Positions 1-9,065 of a DNA stretch of 20,636 nt are shown piece after piece. The number at the start of each line of letters is the position of its first letter. Position 1 is the first letter of the stretch. A program made the position numbers and the translations under genes. The stretch is from positions 1 to 20,636 of the forward strand of contig CAXKVR010000712.1 in assembly GCA_964058845.1 (NCBI GenBank), read 5' to 3'. Below the pieces are notes generated by a model, which did no database searches, was not told the origin of the DNA, and worked only from the letters and a program-made list of their open reading frames with translations. Origin of the DNA: Carex sylvatica (taxonomy: Eukaryota; Streptophyta; Magnoliopsida; Poales; Cyperaceae).

Positions 1-365
1 AATTGGAACGCCTACAGCTGGGACCCTGTGCCTTCAATTTTAGAAGACCATAATTTCAATCAATTAAACTAATTATGGATGAATAATTAATGTTGTTCTT
101 TGTCAACCTAATGCAGCTTCAGCAACTTGCTTCATTTAAAAACTCTCGACAGTTTAATCAAAAGATGTGTTTATATTCAAACTGGTCTGTGAAATCAACT
201 TGAATAATAGATTTAAGTACAAGCCAAGTATACTATATTTTTTATGCTTTTAACCATCTTTTAACTAACAACTGACACTACAAAATGTCGGTTACCAGTT
301 TTTATATGTGTTAATCTTTACAACATCTAGTCAGCAAACACTTGATTCTCTTTTTCTCTTAAGAC
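1..365. other. AT-rich intergenic stretch, nothing recognised
   Basis: This stretch is AT-rich with stops in all frames and no recognisable coding motif, RNA gene or repeat. It lies downstream of the NPH3-like gene, which is transcribed towards it, and ends where a repeat-like element begins. Confidence 0.5.
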
Positions 366-664
366 ATGTTTGGCACGCAACTGTGTTCTCGTGAGAAAAA
401 AAAATCACTCAAGCCCTGTTCAACTTTTAAATGTTTTCGTGGGAAAAAAAAATTTAGTCAGAGTAAATTTTTTTTCCCCTACGGAAACAGTGTTTCGGAT
501 ATTCAAATTAGATTTAAATTCAAACTCTCATTTTTGTTCCCGACTGGCAGCCAAACAAGACCTCAGAGTGAATTTTTTTTTACCAAGTATAGTATTTCGG
601 CCATTCAAATTAGACCCGAACCCAAGCCCATTTCCCTTTCCGTTTCCACTTGACAGCCGAACAT
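366..664. repeat. Foldback/MITE-like element with an internal diverged tandem duplication
   Basis: The ends are inverted near-matches: ATGTTTGGC at 366-374 and GCCGAACAT at 656-664, one mismatch in nine. Inside are two diverged direct copies of about 105 bp, starting at 459 and 564. Each runs CAGAGT(A/G)AATTTTTTT, then a shared TTTCGG and CATTCAAATTAGA-like block, then (G/A)CAGCC(A/G)AACA. Two open frames that cross the element come from homopolymer T/A runs and encode low-complexity F/S/K-rich peptides, so I do not call them genes. No clear target-site duplication was found, so the transposon class is unknown. Confidence 0.5.
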
Positions 665-758
665 CCCTTAGTTTTTTTTTTTTTTTTCCTGTGAAATAGA
701 TTTCTAATCTAATTAAAAAAAGAACTTAATTACAAACCTGAAGTGTTTGTTTTTAGCA

Positions 759-764
759 TTTATT
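759..764 (-). promoter_or_regulatory. Candidate poly(A) signal of the NPH3-like gene
   Basis: AATAAA reads on the minus strand here, about 180 nt past the stop codon at 941-943, which suits a plant 3' UTR. Plant near-upstream elements are degenerate, so this is only a candidate. It puts the 3' UTR at roughly 740-940. Confidence 0.35.
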
Positions 765-940
765 ACTGATTTCCATGATTAATAAGTTTTTTTCCCTATT
801 TCTCTGACAAGAGTACCCTACTAGTTTATACAACAAAATACACAGACAACCAATATTTCAAACAAAAAAATTAATACCACAGCACTAATTTGATCATAAC
901 ATTCAAACCTACACATCACCATTGAACCCAAACAAGATCT

Positions 941-3176
941 CTAATTCCTCTCTGTGATACTTTTATTCATTGTCCATATTTTGTTCATCATTTTCTTTGG
1001 TTTTGTGGGGATCACACAAAATGCAGCCTTAAGCCGTGACGAGCCGTTCCTAGTGAGGCGGCCTCTGCGTGGCATGAACACGTCATCGCTGTCAGAATCA
1101 CTGATTCCGTCCTCCTCTAGCTTCATCCTAAGTGTCTCGCTCTTTTTCGACTCCTGTCGTTGCAACTCGGACATGTCATTTTCATCGTCTCCACCGGAGT
1201 TTGATTTGGAGAGGAGCGAGTTGATGCCATTTGGCAAATTTGTGACTTGGGAGCCCGAAATGACAGAGCGAGCCTGCTCGAAGAAGAGAACCTGAACTAC
1301 CATTCGTAGGGGAAGCATCTCGTTTTGAGCCGCATGCATACATGCTTCCACCGACAGTTTCTTGCAATCGAGAACCCGGCATAACTTCTTCCGTGCACTC
1401 TTGTCTAGACCGGGATGCATCTGCTTATTTTCCAGTTTCATGATTAAAAAACTTCCAAATCTAATTAGCTTTTTTTGTATGAAATGAAAAATGTATGGTG
1501 TAATTAATCAATTACCTTGAGATAAATGTCAACAACCCTGTAGAGATCATCATGATCGGTCCTCGAAAACTCTGGGACGGCTTCGGCGAGTGCAATCAGC
1601 TTGTTCATCGGTAAATTAGGATCTTTTGCAATCTCCTGGAGGTATTCATCTATTAGTTTTGCAACTCTGATCTTAGACCCGTGAGAGGCCGATGAAGACC
1701 GGCGCCCGTTTTCATGCAACTCAAACTCCACATTTTCTGCCGAGCGGGACCGCCTTCGCTCGCATATCAGTCTTTCCCGAGGCGGGCTAGTAGGCGGGCT
1801 CTGTGACTGAAGCATAAACTCTTCAAGCATAGTTATGACAACATCCACATCATACAAAGTCTCACTATCGTACGAAACAGACGGGATAAGTAAATCAGCA
1901 ACCGTCGCTTCGTCAAGCTGAAGCCCGACACGTCTCGCCAACTCCATCTTGCAAGAAGCCGATGCATTTAATATGGTTCCTGCCTTGAGAAGCCTAAGCA
2001 AGAAGCTACATGAAACCGAGCCCTTCTCGGCCGGCAAGAGAGTTACGATCTTCTCTAGTAATAATCTTTGTTTCGTGGTTATCTCCTTTACAGATTCCCC
2101 ACCCGAATCATCATCGCCTTCCGAAATTTCTCCCGACTTGCTGTTCTTTCCTACGTTAGGCAGCCATTTGCGTGCATAGGCCTTCAATGCCTTGCCGATA
2201 CTTTTGGCCGGTACAACCCCGCCTGATTTGACAGCCAGCATTACTCGCCAGTAAAGGTCCATACCAAGCTCTGAGATATCCTCACCCCAAGAGTCTCGGC
2301 TTTTTGACGGGTTGTTGGTTTTGCAACAGTGACTGATAATCATGGAGGCGAGTGCATCAATGCACCGACTGGTGATGCCGAGCTCCTCACAGAGCGCCGT
2401 GTATTGTCTCGTCTGTTGTAGTGTGACGAGTGTGTCCTTCCACCGGCGAAGGATACAGGAGTTGAGAAATGCATCGAGTTTTCCGGCAAGGTTGCCACGG
2501 TCCGCCCCATCAGTCATACCTGTTATCAGAACAGGCAAATATTTAATTTTTTTATAAAAATAACTAATTTGGTTCCCTGCTAAGAGTCTGGAGTATCATT
2601 TTGTATGAAAATTGAAAAAACAAGGAGAAGAAAAATGAGTACCGAGATAGGCGGCGGCACATCGGACAGGTACAATGTTGAGAGCACTGATGGTAACAGT
2701 GATCCCGTAGCAGAACTTGGCGCATGTCTCAAATGCTTCGATGCCTCCCGCGAAGTTGCTGAGTTGGATAATTGCTTCATCTGGGGTCTCTGCCCAGAGC
2801 GCCTGAAGCCGTAGACACTTCGACAGCAGAGGGAACTATATATTTTGTTCAAAAACACAACACAGAAAGAAAAATGAGAACTGGTATGAGAAAAACAGAG
2901 AGAGATAGAGAGAGAAAAACAGAGACAAGGTTTTGTTTCTTTTGTTACCTTGTGGAGATGATACAAGGAGTTATCAACCTGGATTTGAAGGTCTGTGGTA
3001 ACATCTGAAGATATAGACCTGAAACAAATAATTTTTTTTGTTAATAATGGAACTATTTGAATTTTAAAGTAGGAATATGAACAATTTTTTTTCATAGAAG
3101 AGAACAGAGATGTAAACCTTGCTGCCTCTGTAGTAAAAAAGGTATCTGGTCTGGTTCCCAATTTCATGAACTTCAT
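941..3176 (-). CDS. BTB/POZ-NPH3 domain protein (NPH3/RPT2-like family), five exons
   Basis: Exons in transcript order are 3176-3118, 3018-2949, 2835-2643, 2519-1516 and 1420-941. All four introns are GT-AG (95-123 nt) and phases join, giving 601 aa plus stop. The start [13 protein letters not shown] is typical of the family and ATG sits in context AAGATGA. The BTB domain lies at about residues 25-125, with HLHKFPLLSK across an exon junction and AKFCYGIT. The NPH3 domain runs from about 185 ([15 protein letters not shown]) to about 493 ([16 protein letters not shown]), with the conserved [10 protein letters not shown] at 433-442. The tail has a charged [14 protein letters not shown] stretch, acidic SDSDSDD and a basic end ([10 protein letters not shown]). 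Family members act as phototropin or auxin-transport adaptors and CUL3 substrate receptors, often at the plasma membrane; which paralogue this is cannot be settled here. Residue 105 is Ala where, from memory, RCAAEYL usually has Glu. Confidence 0.93.
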
Positions 3177-3480
3177 CTTGAATCAGCTTTTCTTTCAAAG
3201 CTTTTTTGCTTGTTACACACTCTCTTTTTCACCACCACCTTCTTCTCTAAATCTCGATTTAGATGAGTTGAGCTCCTTTCTAGTAAGCTTTTACTCTCTC
3301 TATGTGGATCCTTCGTAATAGATATATGAGAGGTGGTTTGGCTTCAATAGAAGGCATTGAAAGAAGCGACAGAATCCAAAGCTGAGATGGAATGCGTGGG
3401 ATAGATGATTAATATTTTGATTAATTGATTAACACAAGTGGTGATGGCCTGGTGGGGGAGAAAAGTGGGAATTTTTTTTA
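3177..3480 (-). promoter_or_regulatory. 5' leader and proximal promoter region of the NPH3-like gene
   Basis: Upstream of the ATG at 3176 the minus strand has a purine-rich leader with AAAGAGAGTG and GAAGAAGGTGGTGG. CATATATC at about 3322-3329 is a possible TATA-like site about 150 nt upstream of the ATG. No transcription start can be fixed from sequence. Beyond about 3480 the sequence becomes plain AT-rich intergenic DNA. Confidence 0.35.
3280..3357 (-). other. Possible uORF (25 codons) upstream of the NPH3-like gene
   Basis: On the minus strand an ATG at 3357-3355 opens a frame of 25 codons that ends with TAG at 3282-3280, about 100 nt before the main ATG. The peptide starts MPSIEAKPPLIYLL. 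It matters only if transcription begins upstream of 3357; a start driven by the TATA-like site at about 3325 would exclude it. Confidence 0.25.
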
Positions 3481-4437
3481 TTCGTATAAATTATTAAAAT
3501 TAGATGTACGGAAATAGGAAATAAAAAGAGTGTTTTATTTTTAACAAATATAAAAATATTCAATTTATTTAGTTCGATTCAAACATTATGAATCAGACTT
3601 AATGATTTAGATTCGTATTTTTTTTTTTTTTTTTTAGTTTGGATCTGGATTGTCTGATTAAAGAAGAATTATGCTCTAGTCCACAGATGATCTTAGAAAA
3701 ACATAATATTTGAATTAGAATTATTGAGTCAGATCTATATATTTTAGATCAGACTCAATGAGTCAGATATTTTTATATATGTTAGAAACGAGACACCATT
3801 TATATTTCTGAACGTTTGGATTTAATAATTTTTATGGATAAAAAATTTCCAGAAAAGTGAGTTGATATGATATTCCAAAATATAAACCAGGAAAGTTCCA
3901 TATCTCAAATCTGTCCCCCCCTTCACTCATTAGGTCAATTTTTAGATTTTAAGCAAAAAATCAATCACCAAAATAAAAAAAAATTTAGAGCTTTATCAGA
4001 CTAGACCTCTGACCTAAAAAAATGATAAGAAATTTTAGTGGAAGGCAAAAAAAAAAAAAAATTCCAAGAGATACGAAAGGTTTTGTGGGTCCCATTCCAA
4101 AGAGAATTAATACTTAGCTTTTTATCTAGACGTTCCTTTATAATTTCTTTTGTTAATGATATCATGTCATATCTGAATGGAAGGGCCCACCATTAAGAGT
4201 GATAAAGTATCATACGGATCCTTTGATCATGAATGATGAATGAACCTAAAAAAGTTTTAAATGCGCAAAATAATGTTTGAACTTGTAAAAATATAAATGG
4301 TTTGTTGTACCGATTGAAATAATGACTCGGCGTCCTCTCAGTATCAGAAAGACTATCATTAAAAAGATCTACATCGTTGAACTGCACTCTTGCACATATA
4401 CCCATACCAAATTACCAATGCCAAATTGGTACACATC
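3481..4437. other. AT-rich intergenic DNA with one short hairpin
   Basis: No gene is visible. An imperfect palindrome at about 3722-3758 pairs ATTGAGTCAGATCT with AGATCAGACTCAAT (one mismatch) around an AT-rich loop. Homopolymer T or A runs occur near 3620 and 4047. The block near 3808-3860 (GGATAAAAAATTTCC) resembles one near 10275-10335, suggesting dispersed, decayed repeat copies. Confidence 0.45.
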
Positions 4438-4479
4438 CGTTTAGACTGATCTAGGAACCGAATTCAATGCCCCTCTAGA

Positions 4480-4585
4480 GGCAGAAAATTCCTGCCCTCA
4501 GAGTCACTGTCGGTGGGTCCCAAGTTCAAAAATTAAATGTGACCGGCCCTACATTTCAGTGACTGAGGAGGCAGGAAATTCCTGC
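4480..4585. repeat. Inverted repeat with about 29-nt arms
   Basis: The left arm at about 4480-4509 begins GGCAGAAAATTCCTGCC. The right arm at about 4557-4585 contains GGCAGGAAATTCCTGC. The arms are reverse-complementary with a few mismatches around a spacer of about 47 nt. The AGGAAATTCCT core is also self-palindromic. It is probably part of a decayed MITE, adjacent to the larger hairpin at 4638-4812. Confidence 0.6.
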
Positions 4586-4637
4586 ACCCGAGGGCAGGTG
4601 ATCTCCTTCCAGGAAAGCCAAACTGCTCCTTTTCTTG

Positions 4638-4812
4638 AGAAAAAGAGGATCATTCTATTCTCTAATCCGAACTGTTCAAAATCGATCAAACGGCTTCAAT
4701 TAAAATTTTCTTTTATATAAATATAATATATTAAAATAAATCAGATGTAATTGAAGCCGTTTGATCGATTTTGAACGGTTCAGATTGGAGAATAGGAGGG
4801 TCCTCCTTTTCT
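4638..4812. repeat. Long near-perfect hairpin (65-bp arms, about 45-nt loop)
   Basis: Arm 4638-4702 is the reverse complement of 4748-4812 with about seven mismatches in 65. The inner stretch next to the loop, GTTCAAAATCGATCAAACGG followed by CTTCAATTA, is perfect. The loop 4703-4747 is nearly all A/T. The shape suits a foldback MITE and could give a double-stranded RNA if transcribed. No coding potential is seen. Short direct copies of CCATGATCCAAT follow near 4827-4848. Confidence 0.75.
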
Positions 4813-4871
4813 GCAGAGTTCATTCCATGATCCAATTCCATGATCCAATACCATACCAAAAGAGAGAATAA

Positions 4872-5034
4872 CCAGTGTTGTAAAAACATCCGTTTAGACT
4901 TATTAATTGGCTGATTAGTCGTTGACAATGATTAAACTGTTACAAACTTTTTTGATTAATTGGCTGATTATTTTTGATTAATTGCTTGACGTATCATATC
5001 TATCCCACAACTGCATACCGTTATTTACAACACT
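4872..5034. mobile_element. hAT-type MITE, copy 1 (163 bp)
   Basis: It begins CCAGTGTTGTAAAAACATCC and ends CGTTATTTACAACACT, so the termini are inverted copies. Both ends match the element at 6519-6650, including ACATCCGTTTAGACT just inside the left end. An internal TTGATTAATTGGCTGATTA-type motif is repeated, which makes this copy longer. Flanks GAGAATAA and GATATAAA could be a decayed 8-bp target duplication. A fragment of the same motif (ACATCCGTTTAGACTGAT) lies at about 4433-4450. Confidence 0.7.
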
Positions 5035-5055
5035 GATATAAACTTGAATGAGGTT

Positions 5056-5283
5056 GTGGTACTATGCATAGGTCCGTATTATGCACTAATATTATTATTT
5101 CAAAATTTAAATATCTGTTTGAGCGGTTCAATATAATCTTTGTATAAATATGTACTTTAGATCAAATTTTAATTTTTTTTATATTTTTGTTATGTTGAAT
5201 TGTTTATATTGACTACTTAGATTTTTAAAATAAAAATATTAATTAATAGTACAGACTAAGCTGCACTATGCATAGTATTGTAC
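5056..5283. mobile_element. MITE-like element with CTATGCATAG in both termini
   Basis: The left end reads GTGGTACTATGCATAGG and the right end CACTATGCATAGTATTGTAC. Reverse-complementing the right end aligns it with the left end for about 35-45 nt, up to AATATT, with gaps. The interior is AT-rich and non-coding. It lies 21 bp from MITE copy 1, so 4440-5283 is a cluster of small elements. The exact termini and target duplication are not clear. Confidence 0.5.
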
Positions 5284-5592
5284 TCTCATTTTATGAATTG
5301 TTATACTTTTTTTTTTTCTATAGAAAGATGAAGCTCTAACATACTTATTTCTATTTATTTGTTTATAAAATATTTTCTATCCAGTTTTGAACTCATTACC
5401 TCACGCATCTGTCACTAAATTAGTTCTTTTATAAATTATTATACGAATGAAGCTTTTTTATTTAATTGATATATGATTTTCAAAATTCTCAACAAATATT
5501 TATATCTAAGTTGAGTGTGAGAACGTATATTACGAATCAACTCGTGTTATTGATTAATATCTTTCTTTTTAAGTTCAAACAACAGATTCAAA
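5284..5592. other. AT-rich intergenic stretch, nothing recognised
   Basis: No gene, RNA or clear repeat is visible. A 61-codon open frame at 5466-5651 has low-complexity, AT-driven composition and runs into the tandem repeat that follows, so I do not call it a gene. Confidence 0.45.
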
Positions 5593-5709
5593 ATGGTAAA
5601 CATGATACTCTGTATGAAAATTTACTTAGAGATCAAATTGTATATAATTAAATGTTAAACATCATATTCATACGAAAGTTTACATAGAGATCAGATTGTA
5701 TATTTTTAA
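5593..5709. repeat. Diverged two-copy tandem repeat, period about 59 bp
   Basis: Copies start at 5593 and 5652. Both read ATG(G/T)TAAACAT, then a TGAAAATTTAC or CGAAAGTTTAC block, then TAGAGATCA(A/G)ATTGTATAT. About four fifths of positions agree. No coding sense is apparent. Confidence 0.65.
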
Positions 5710-6188
5710 AATTTTGTTTACTTTATTTTAGATAAATATATTCATTACTTTTGGATAGTCTGAATTTTTAAATCAAGTCAAATTAAATAAATTATACAAA
5801 AAAATATAAATTTTTTATCTCCAAATATACTTTTATATAAATATCATATTTAACAGTTTAAATTTATCGTTTAATTTTAAAAATAAAATATGAATCCATA
5901 ACCCGAATTAATCCGTAATATACATGTTACCATAACCTCACTATCAGGTTTGTTCAGAAACTCGCACAGAAAATTTCCTTGACAAATTAAAAATTAAATA
6001 AAGAAAATGATGTTCAAAACAAAGAATAACTGAATAAATTCGACAATCAAAGCCTCTACCATTAGAACCACGGTACTCTGTTTTTTCTTTTCTTTTATGG
6101 TTTCTAAACAACGGTACTCTCAATTGTTAAAATTTGTATGAGACAGGTTTTCTTACAAACTCACCTGGTGAGATATTATGTTTCAGTT
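5710..6188. other. AT-rich intergenic stretch, nothing recognised
   Basis: The sequence is plain AT-rich with many stops. GGTACTCT follows an AC at about 6070 and again at about 6113, a minor direct repeat. No gene or RNA is supported. Confidence 0.45.
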
Positions 6189-6780
6189 AGGACTGACAAA
6201 AAAAGCTCGTAGTTTATGATTTGATTGGAACTCACAGTTGACTCGCTTGCTTGTTACTAGACTGAGCTTGGAATTAAAGATGAGGTCTAGTCGCTCGTTA
6301 GTTTGCGAGGTAGCTCGGCTAGACATTAATTTATAAATTTGTATAAATTTGTATACATTTTATACTATATATTGAAATTTAATAATTCTTTTAAAAACTT
6401 ATTTGTAAAATTTGTAAAAACAGCTCGGTCCAGCTCAGTTTAAAAAGTTTATATTTTTTTTTTTCTTAAAACAAGACCTAGCCAAATCCAGCGAGCCAGT
6501 TCGTCAGCTAGCTCGGTCCCAGTGTTGTAAAAAACATCCGTTTAGACTGATTAATCAATTAATTATTTTCAAATATAACCGATTATTTATGATTAATCAC
6601 TTAGCAATACCTTATTCGTCCGATGACCGCATATCGTTATTTACAACATTGCTCGGTCTAGTTCGTAATGATTTCAAACTTCAATTTCAACTCGAACCTC
6701 CAAAATCAACTTGTTTGTAATTCGGACGAGTCAGCTTGTGACAAGTTCAAACTGCGTCCAACTCATTAGTTATAGTGCTA
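6189..6780. repeat. CTCG-rich dispersed-repeat region interrupted by a MITE
   Basis: Motifs such as AGCTCGG, GGTCTAG, GACTCG and GAGCTTGG recur on both strands through this block, and its outer parts are weakly inverted relative to each other (TTGACTCGC near 6240 against GACGAGTCAG near 6724). This resembles plant repeats built of GAGCTCG-type words, but I cannot name a family. It was split by insertion of the element at 6519-6650, whose target duplication GCTCGGTC comes from this sequence. Confidence 0.4.
6511..6658. mobile_element. hAT-type MITE, copy 2, with perfect 8-bp target-site duplication
   Basis: GCTCGGTC occurs at 6511-6518 and again at 6651-6658. Between them lies a 132-bp element that begins CCAGTGTTGTAAAAAACATCC and ends CGTTATTTACAACATT. 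An 8-bp duplication plus a CAGTGTTGTAAA-type terminal inverted repeat fits a non-autonomous hAT element. Its ends match copy 1 at 4872-5034. There is no coding capacity, so mobilisation would need a transposase from elsewhere. Confidence 0.82.
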
Positions 6781-8580
6781 GTTGCCAATATTAATATAGA
6801 ATGATAACTAGGAATATCGAATAATTGAATAGATTTCGTAGGGGTGTATTTATACGATTTCAATGTCTTTTCTTTCTTTTCTTAGTAAATGCCAATCTTT
6901 AAGATTCATCTACCACCGAAAGTCTCTATTGCGCTTCAATGCTCTTTAATGGTCTCATTGCTTCTATTTCTAGCAGTAAACGGATCATCCTCTTTTTGGG
7001 GTAGCGCTTGAAATTACTACCTTTCCGGTCAATTTGGTTAACCAAATTATTCTTTGTCGGGGTGTTTATCGGATCCAGTTTAATTGGTTTAAAAAGAAAC
7101 CAAAAGAGCTAAAGTGTGCTTCAAAACGGAGGGGTAAATATCTCGTTAAATTTACATCTCAAATTAGAGGTACAGATCTCGTCAAAACAAAGTGTAGTTT
7201 TCATCTCTCATCTTCTCCAAAGAGTAGTGCGTACTCTCTGCTTCCTCTTTGATTCTTCTTTCTGAAACATGTGCATATACTCGATCAGATGTGGTCTGAC
7301 GACGTCGTAACTTCTGCACAATGTTTTCTTCCTCCCCTTCCTTCGCATACCTTCTTCTGGAACTGACTCTTAGAATCAAACAATTTGTTTTTTTGATTAA
7401 ATAGATCAATTTTTTAATTTGATTCGGTTGAATTTTTTTTTAAATCAGTTAGATTTCAATAACAAAAAAAATATTATAATTCTTTTGAACCTATAAAGAA
7501 AATATTAATAACTTTTTCTTTCTCCTTGATTATAAAAATCACTTAATCCTAATTTAATTTTGTGTATTCTTTTGTGCCTATACAAAATTTAGAAAAATTA
7601 ACAAAATGATGTTTATATATATATTTTTAATTAATTTTCTTATTTTGATTCAACTGAACTCACCGTAATTTAGTTCGATTTGTTTGATTCAGTTTTAATT
7701 CGGTTGATAAATTTATTTTGTTTTTATCTAGCTAACCGGCCCTCATCTCGAAATTCATCAAATTCCTCTGTATACTCGTTAAATTCACATTACATTTTGT
7801 ATTTTGTAACTTCTTCTTTTTTCAATAAAATTGTCAATTGATAATCGTTAGCCGACAAATAATAAAAACAAACACATGATAAAATATACTGCTCTTTCCA
7901 CAGTAAATTCACTATTAACAACCATTAAATTCTAAATAATTGTATCATTGTTTTGCAAGGCCCACTTAAAATTTTATTTTGTGCGGTCGGAATTTTTGTT
8001 TAATTTTGTTTTTATCTCTACAAAAGGAAAAAATAAAAAATAAAAAAATTAGTACCTTCACTTAACAAACACTATGCATGCTGTAGAATTATGATGTGGT
8101 CCTTGATGCTTTTTTTATTTTTTTATTAATAAACCAACTTTGTCATGTAGCTTTGATGAAAATTCAACTTTTAATGATGATGTCGTTTATTACACAAATC
8201 AAAGGTTTCATTTCAAAATGCTATGAAGTTCCTGGTATATATAATGAGTCCCTAGATAGGCTTATGCTGAGTTTGTTGATCAACAGTTGTAGCCATTTAG
8301 CCTACTCAGATCACTTTTGATTTCTAAATTTTATTGCTCTTTAGAGTTTAGACCCAATTTTTTAAAATATAACAGTTCAAAATTTAAAATTTTAAAACCT
8401 ACATGGCTACACCTGTTTTTGAAATAATTCAGAAATAAAAGACATGCTGGATAAACCAAGGTTTCATCTTGAAATGACCTTCCCCGAGTTTGTATCCTCT
8501 TAGGTATTGCAGAGGATTACTCTCACTTTATGGTTTGAGATTAAATCTCAACCAGTTTGGAATTTAGGTTATTATAGGGG
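6781..8580. other. AT-rich intergenic stretch without a supported gene
   Basis: Several short frames exist (for example 7034-7252, 7182-7409 on the minus strand, 8096-8320), but none shows a domain or codon bias and they overlap one another. At 7380-7740 the words TTGATTCGGTTGAATTTT and TTTTAATTCGGTTGAT recur, as in common plant repeats built of CGGTT/AACCG words. A poly-T/A mosaic fills the rest. No tRNA-like or rRNA-like sequence was seen. Confidence 0.4.
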
Positions 8581-8589
8581 CAGTATAGC

Positions 8590-8942
8590 AGGGGCGGAGC
8601 TAGAATTTTGGAGGGCAAAAATTATTGAATCGGATTTAAATAGCTTATCGAATTTAAATTCATTAGCTAATTGGATACTCGATAAAAAATAATGCTTTGA
8701 CTTATATTTTTCAATGTTTTGACTTATAATTTATAATGTTTAACTTATAATTCTAATTATCAATCATAATTCAAGAAATTTATTTTGATTTTAACACTAA
8801 ATTTAACCTGAATTGCAAATCAAACATTTAGAGGGAGGCAAAAAAAATTTTAGAGGGGGCAACGTCGATCGGTATCGATAAATCACAACTAAAACTCGAA
8901 ATTCAGGGGGACTGCCCCCCCGATCTATGCTGGTCCGCCCCT
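8590..8942. mobile_element. MITE-like element with AGGGGCGGA terminal inverted repeats
   Basis: The left end reads AGGGGCGGAGCTAG and the right end GCTGGTCCGCCCCT, its inverted partner. The interior is AT-rich with GGAGGCAAAAAAAATTTTAG and GGGGGACTGCCCCCC near the right side. Flanks GGCAGTAT (8579-8586) and GGTAGTAT (8943-8950) differ at one base and look like an 8-bp target duplication, although three extra bases (AGC) then fall inside the left boundary. This GGGGCGGAGC type of terminus is widespread in plant genomes. Confidence 0.7.
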
Positions 8943-9046
8943 GGTAGTATTATTGGACTTTGAGATTCGTGCCAAGTTAAAAAGAACGATCCAGATATAG
9001 TAATTGTAAAAGATTCCATTATCAGGTATTAGAGAGGATGTGAATT

Positions 9047-9065
9047 CCCCCCCCCCCCCCCCCCC
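9047..9065. repeat. Homopolymer tract of 19 C
   Basis: Nineteen consecutive C residues lie between GAATT and GGATT. Poly-C/G runs this long are rare beside poly-A/T. The minus strand, a run of 19 G, could form a G-quadruplex. The exact length may be a sequencing or assembly estimate. Confidence 0.9.

Noticed and set aside
366..699. Two overlapping plus-strand open frames (95 and 109 codons) near the left edge
   Set aside because: They are low-complexity, created by T and A homopolymers, and lie inside a repeat with inverted ends and tandem units.
954..1295. Plus-strand frame of 113 codons
   Set aside because: It is the antisense shadow of the last exon of the NPH3-like gene, whose protein is clearly recognisable on the minus strand.
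7034..7409. Opposed short frames on both strands
   Set aside because: They overlap each other, have no domain or start context of note, and lie in AT-rich repeat-like DNA.
8096..8320. 74-codon plus-strand frame starting MVLDAFFIFLLIN
   Set aside because: It is hydrophobic from T-rich composition, has no family match that I recognise, and no splice or promoter context.
8430..9030. Coding-like sequence on both sides of the 8590-8942 element (a possible interrupted gene)
   Set aside because: Joining the flanks gives a short frame that stops quickly and matches no family I recognise.
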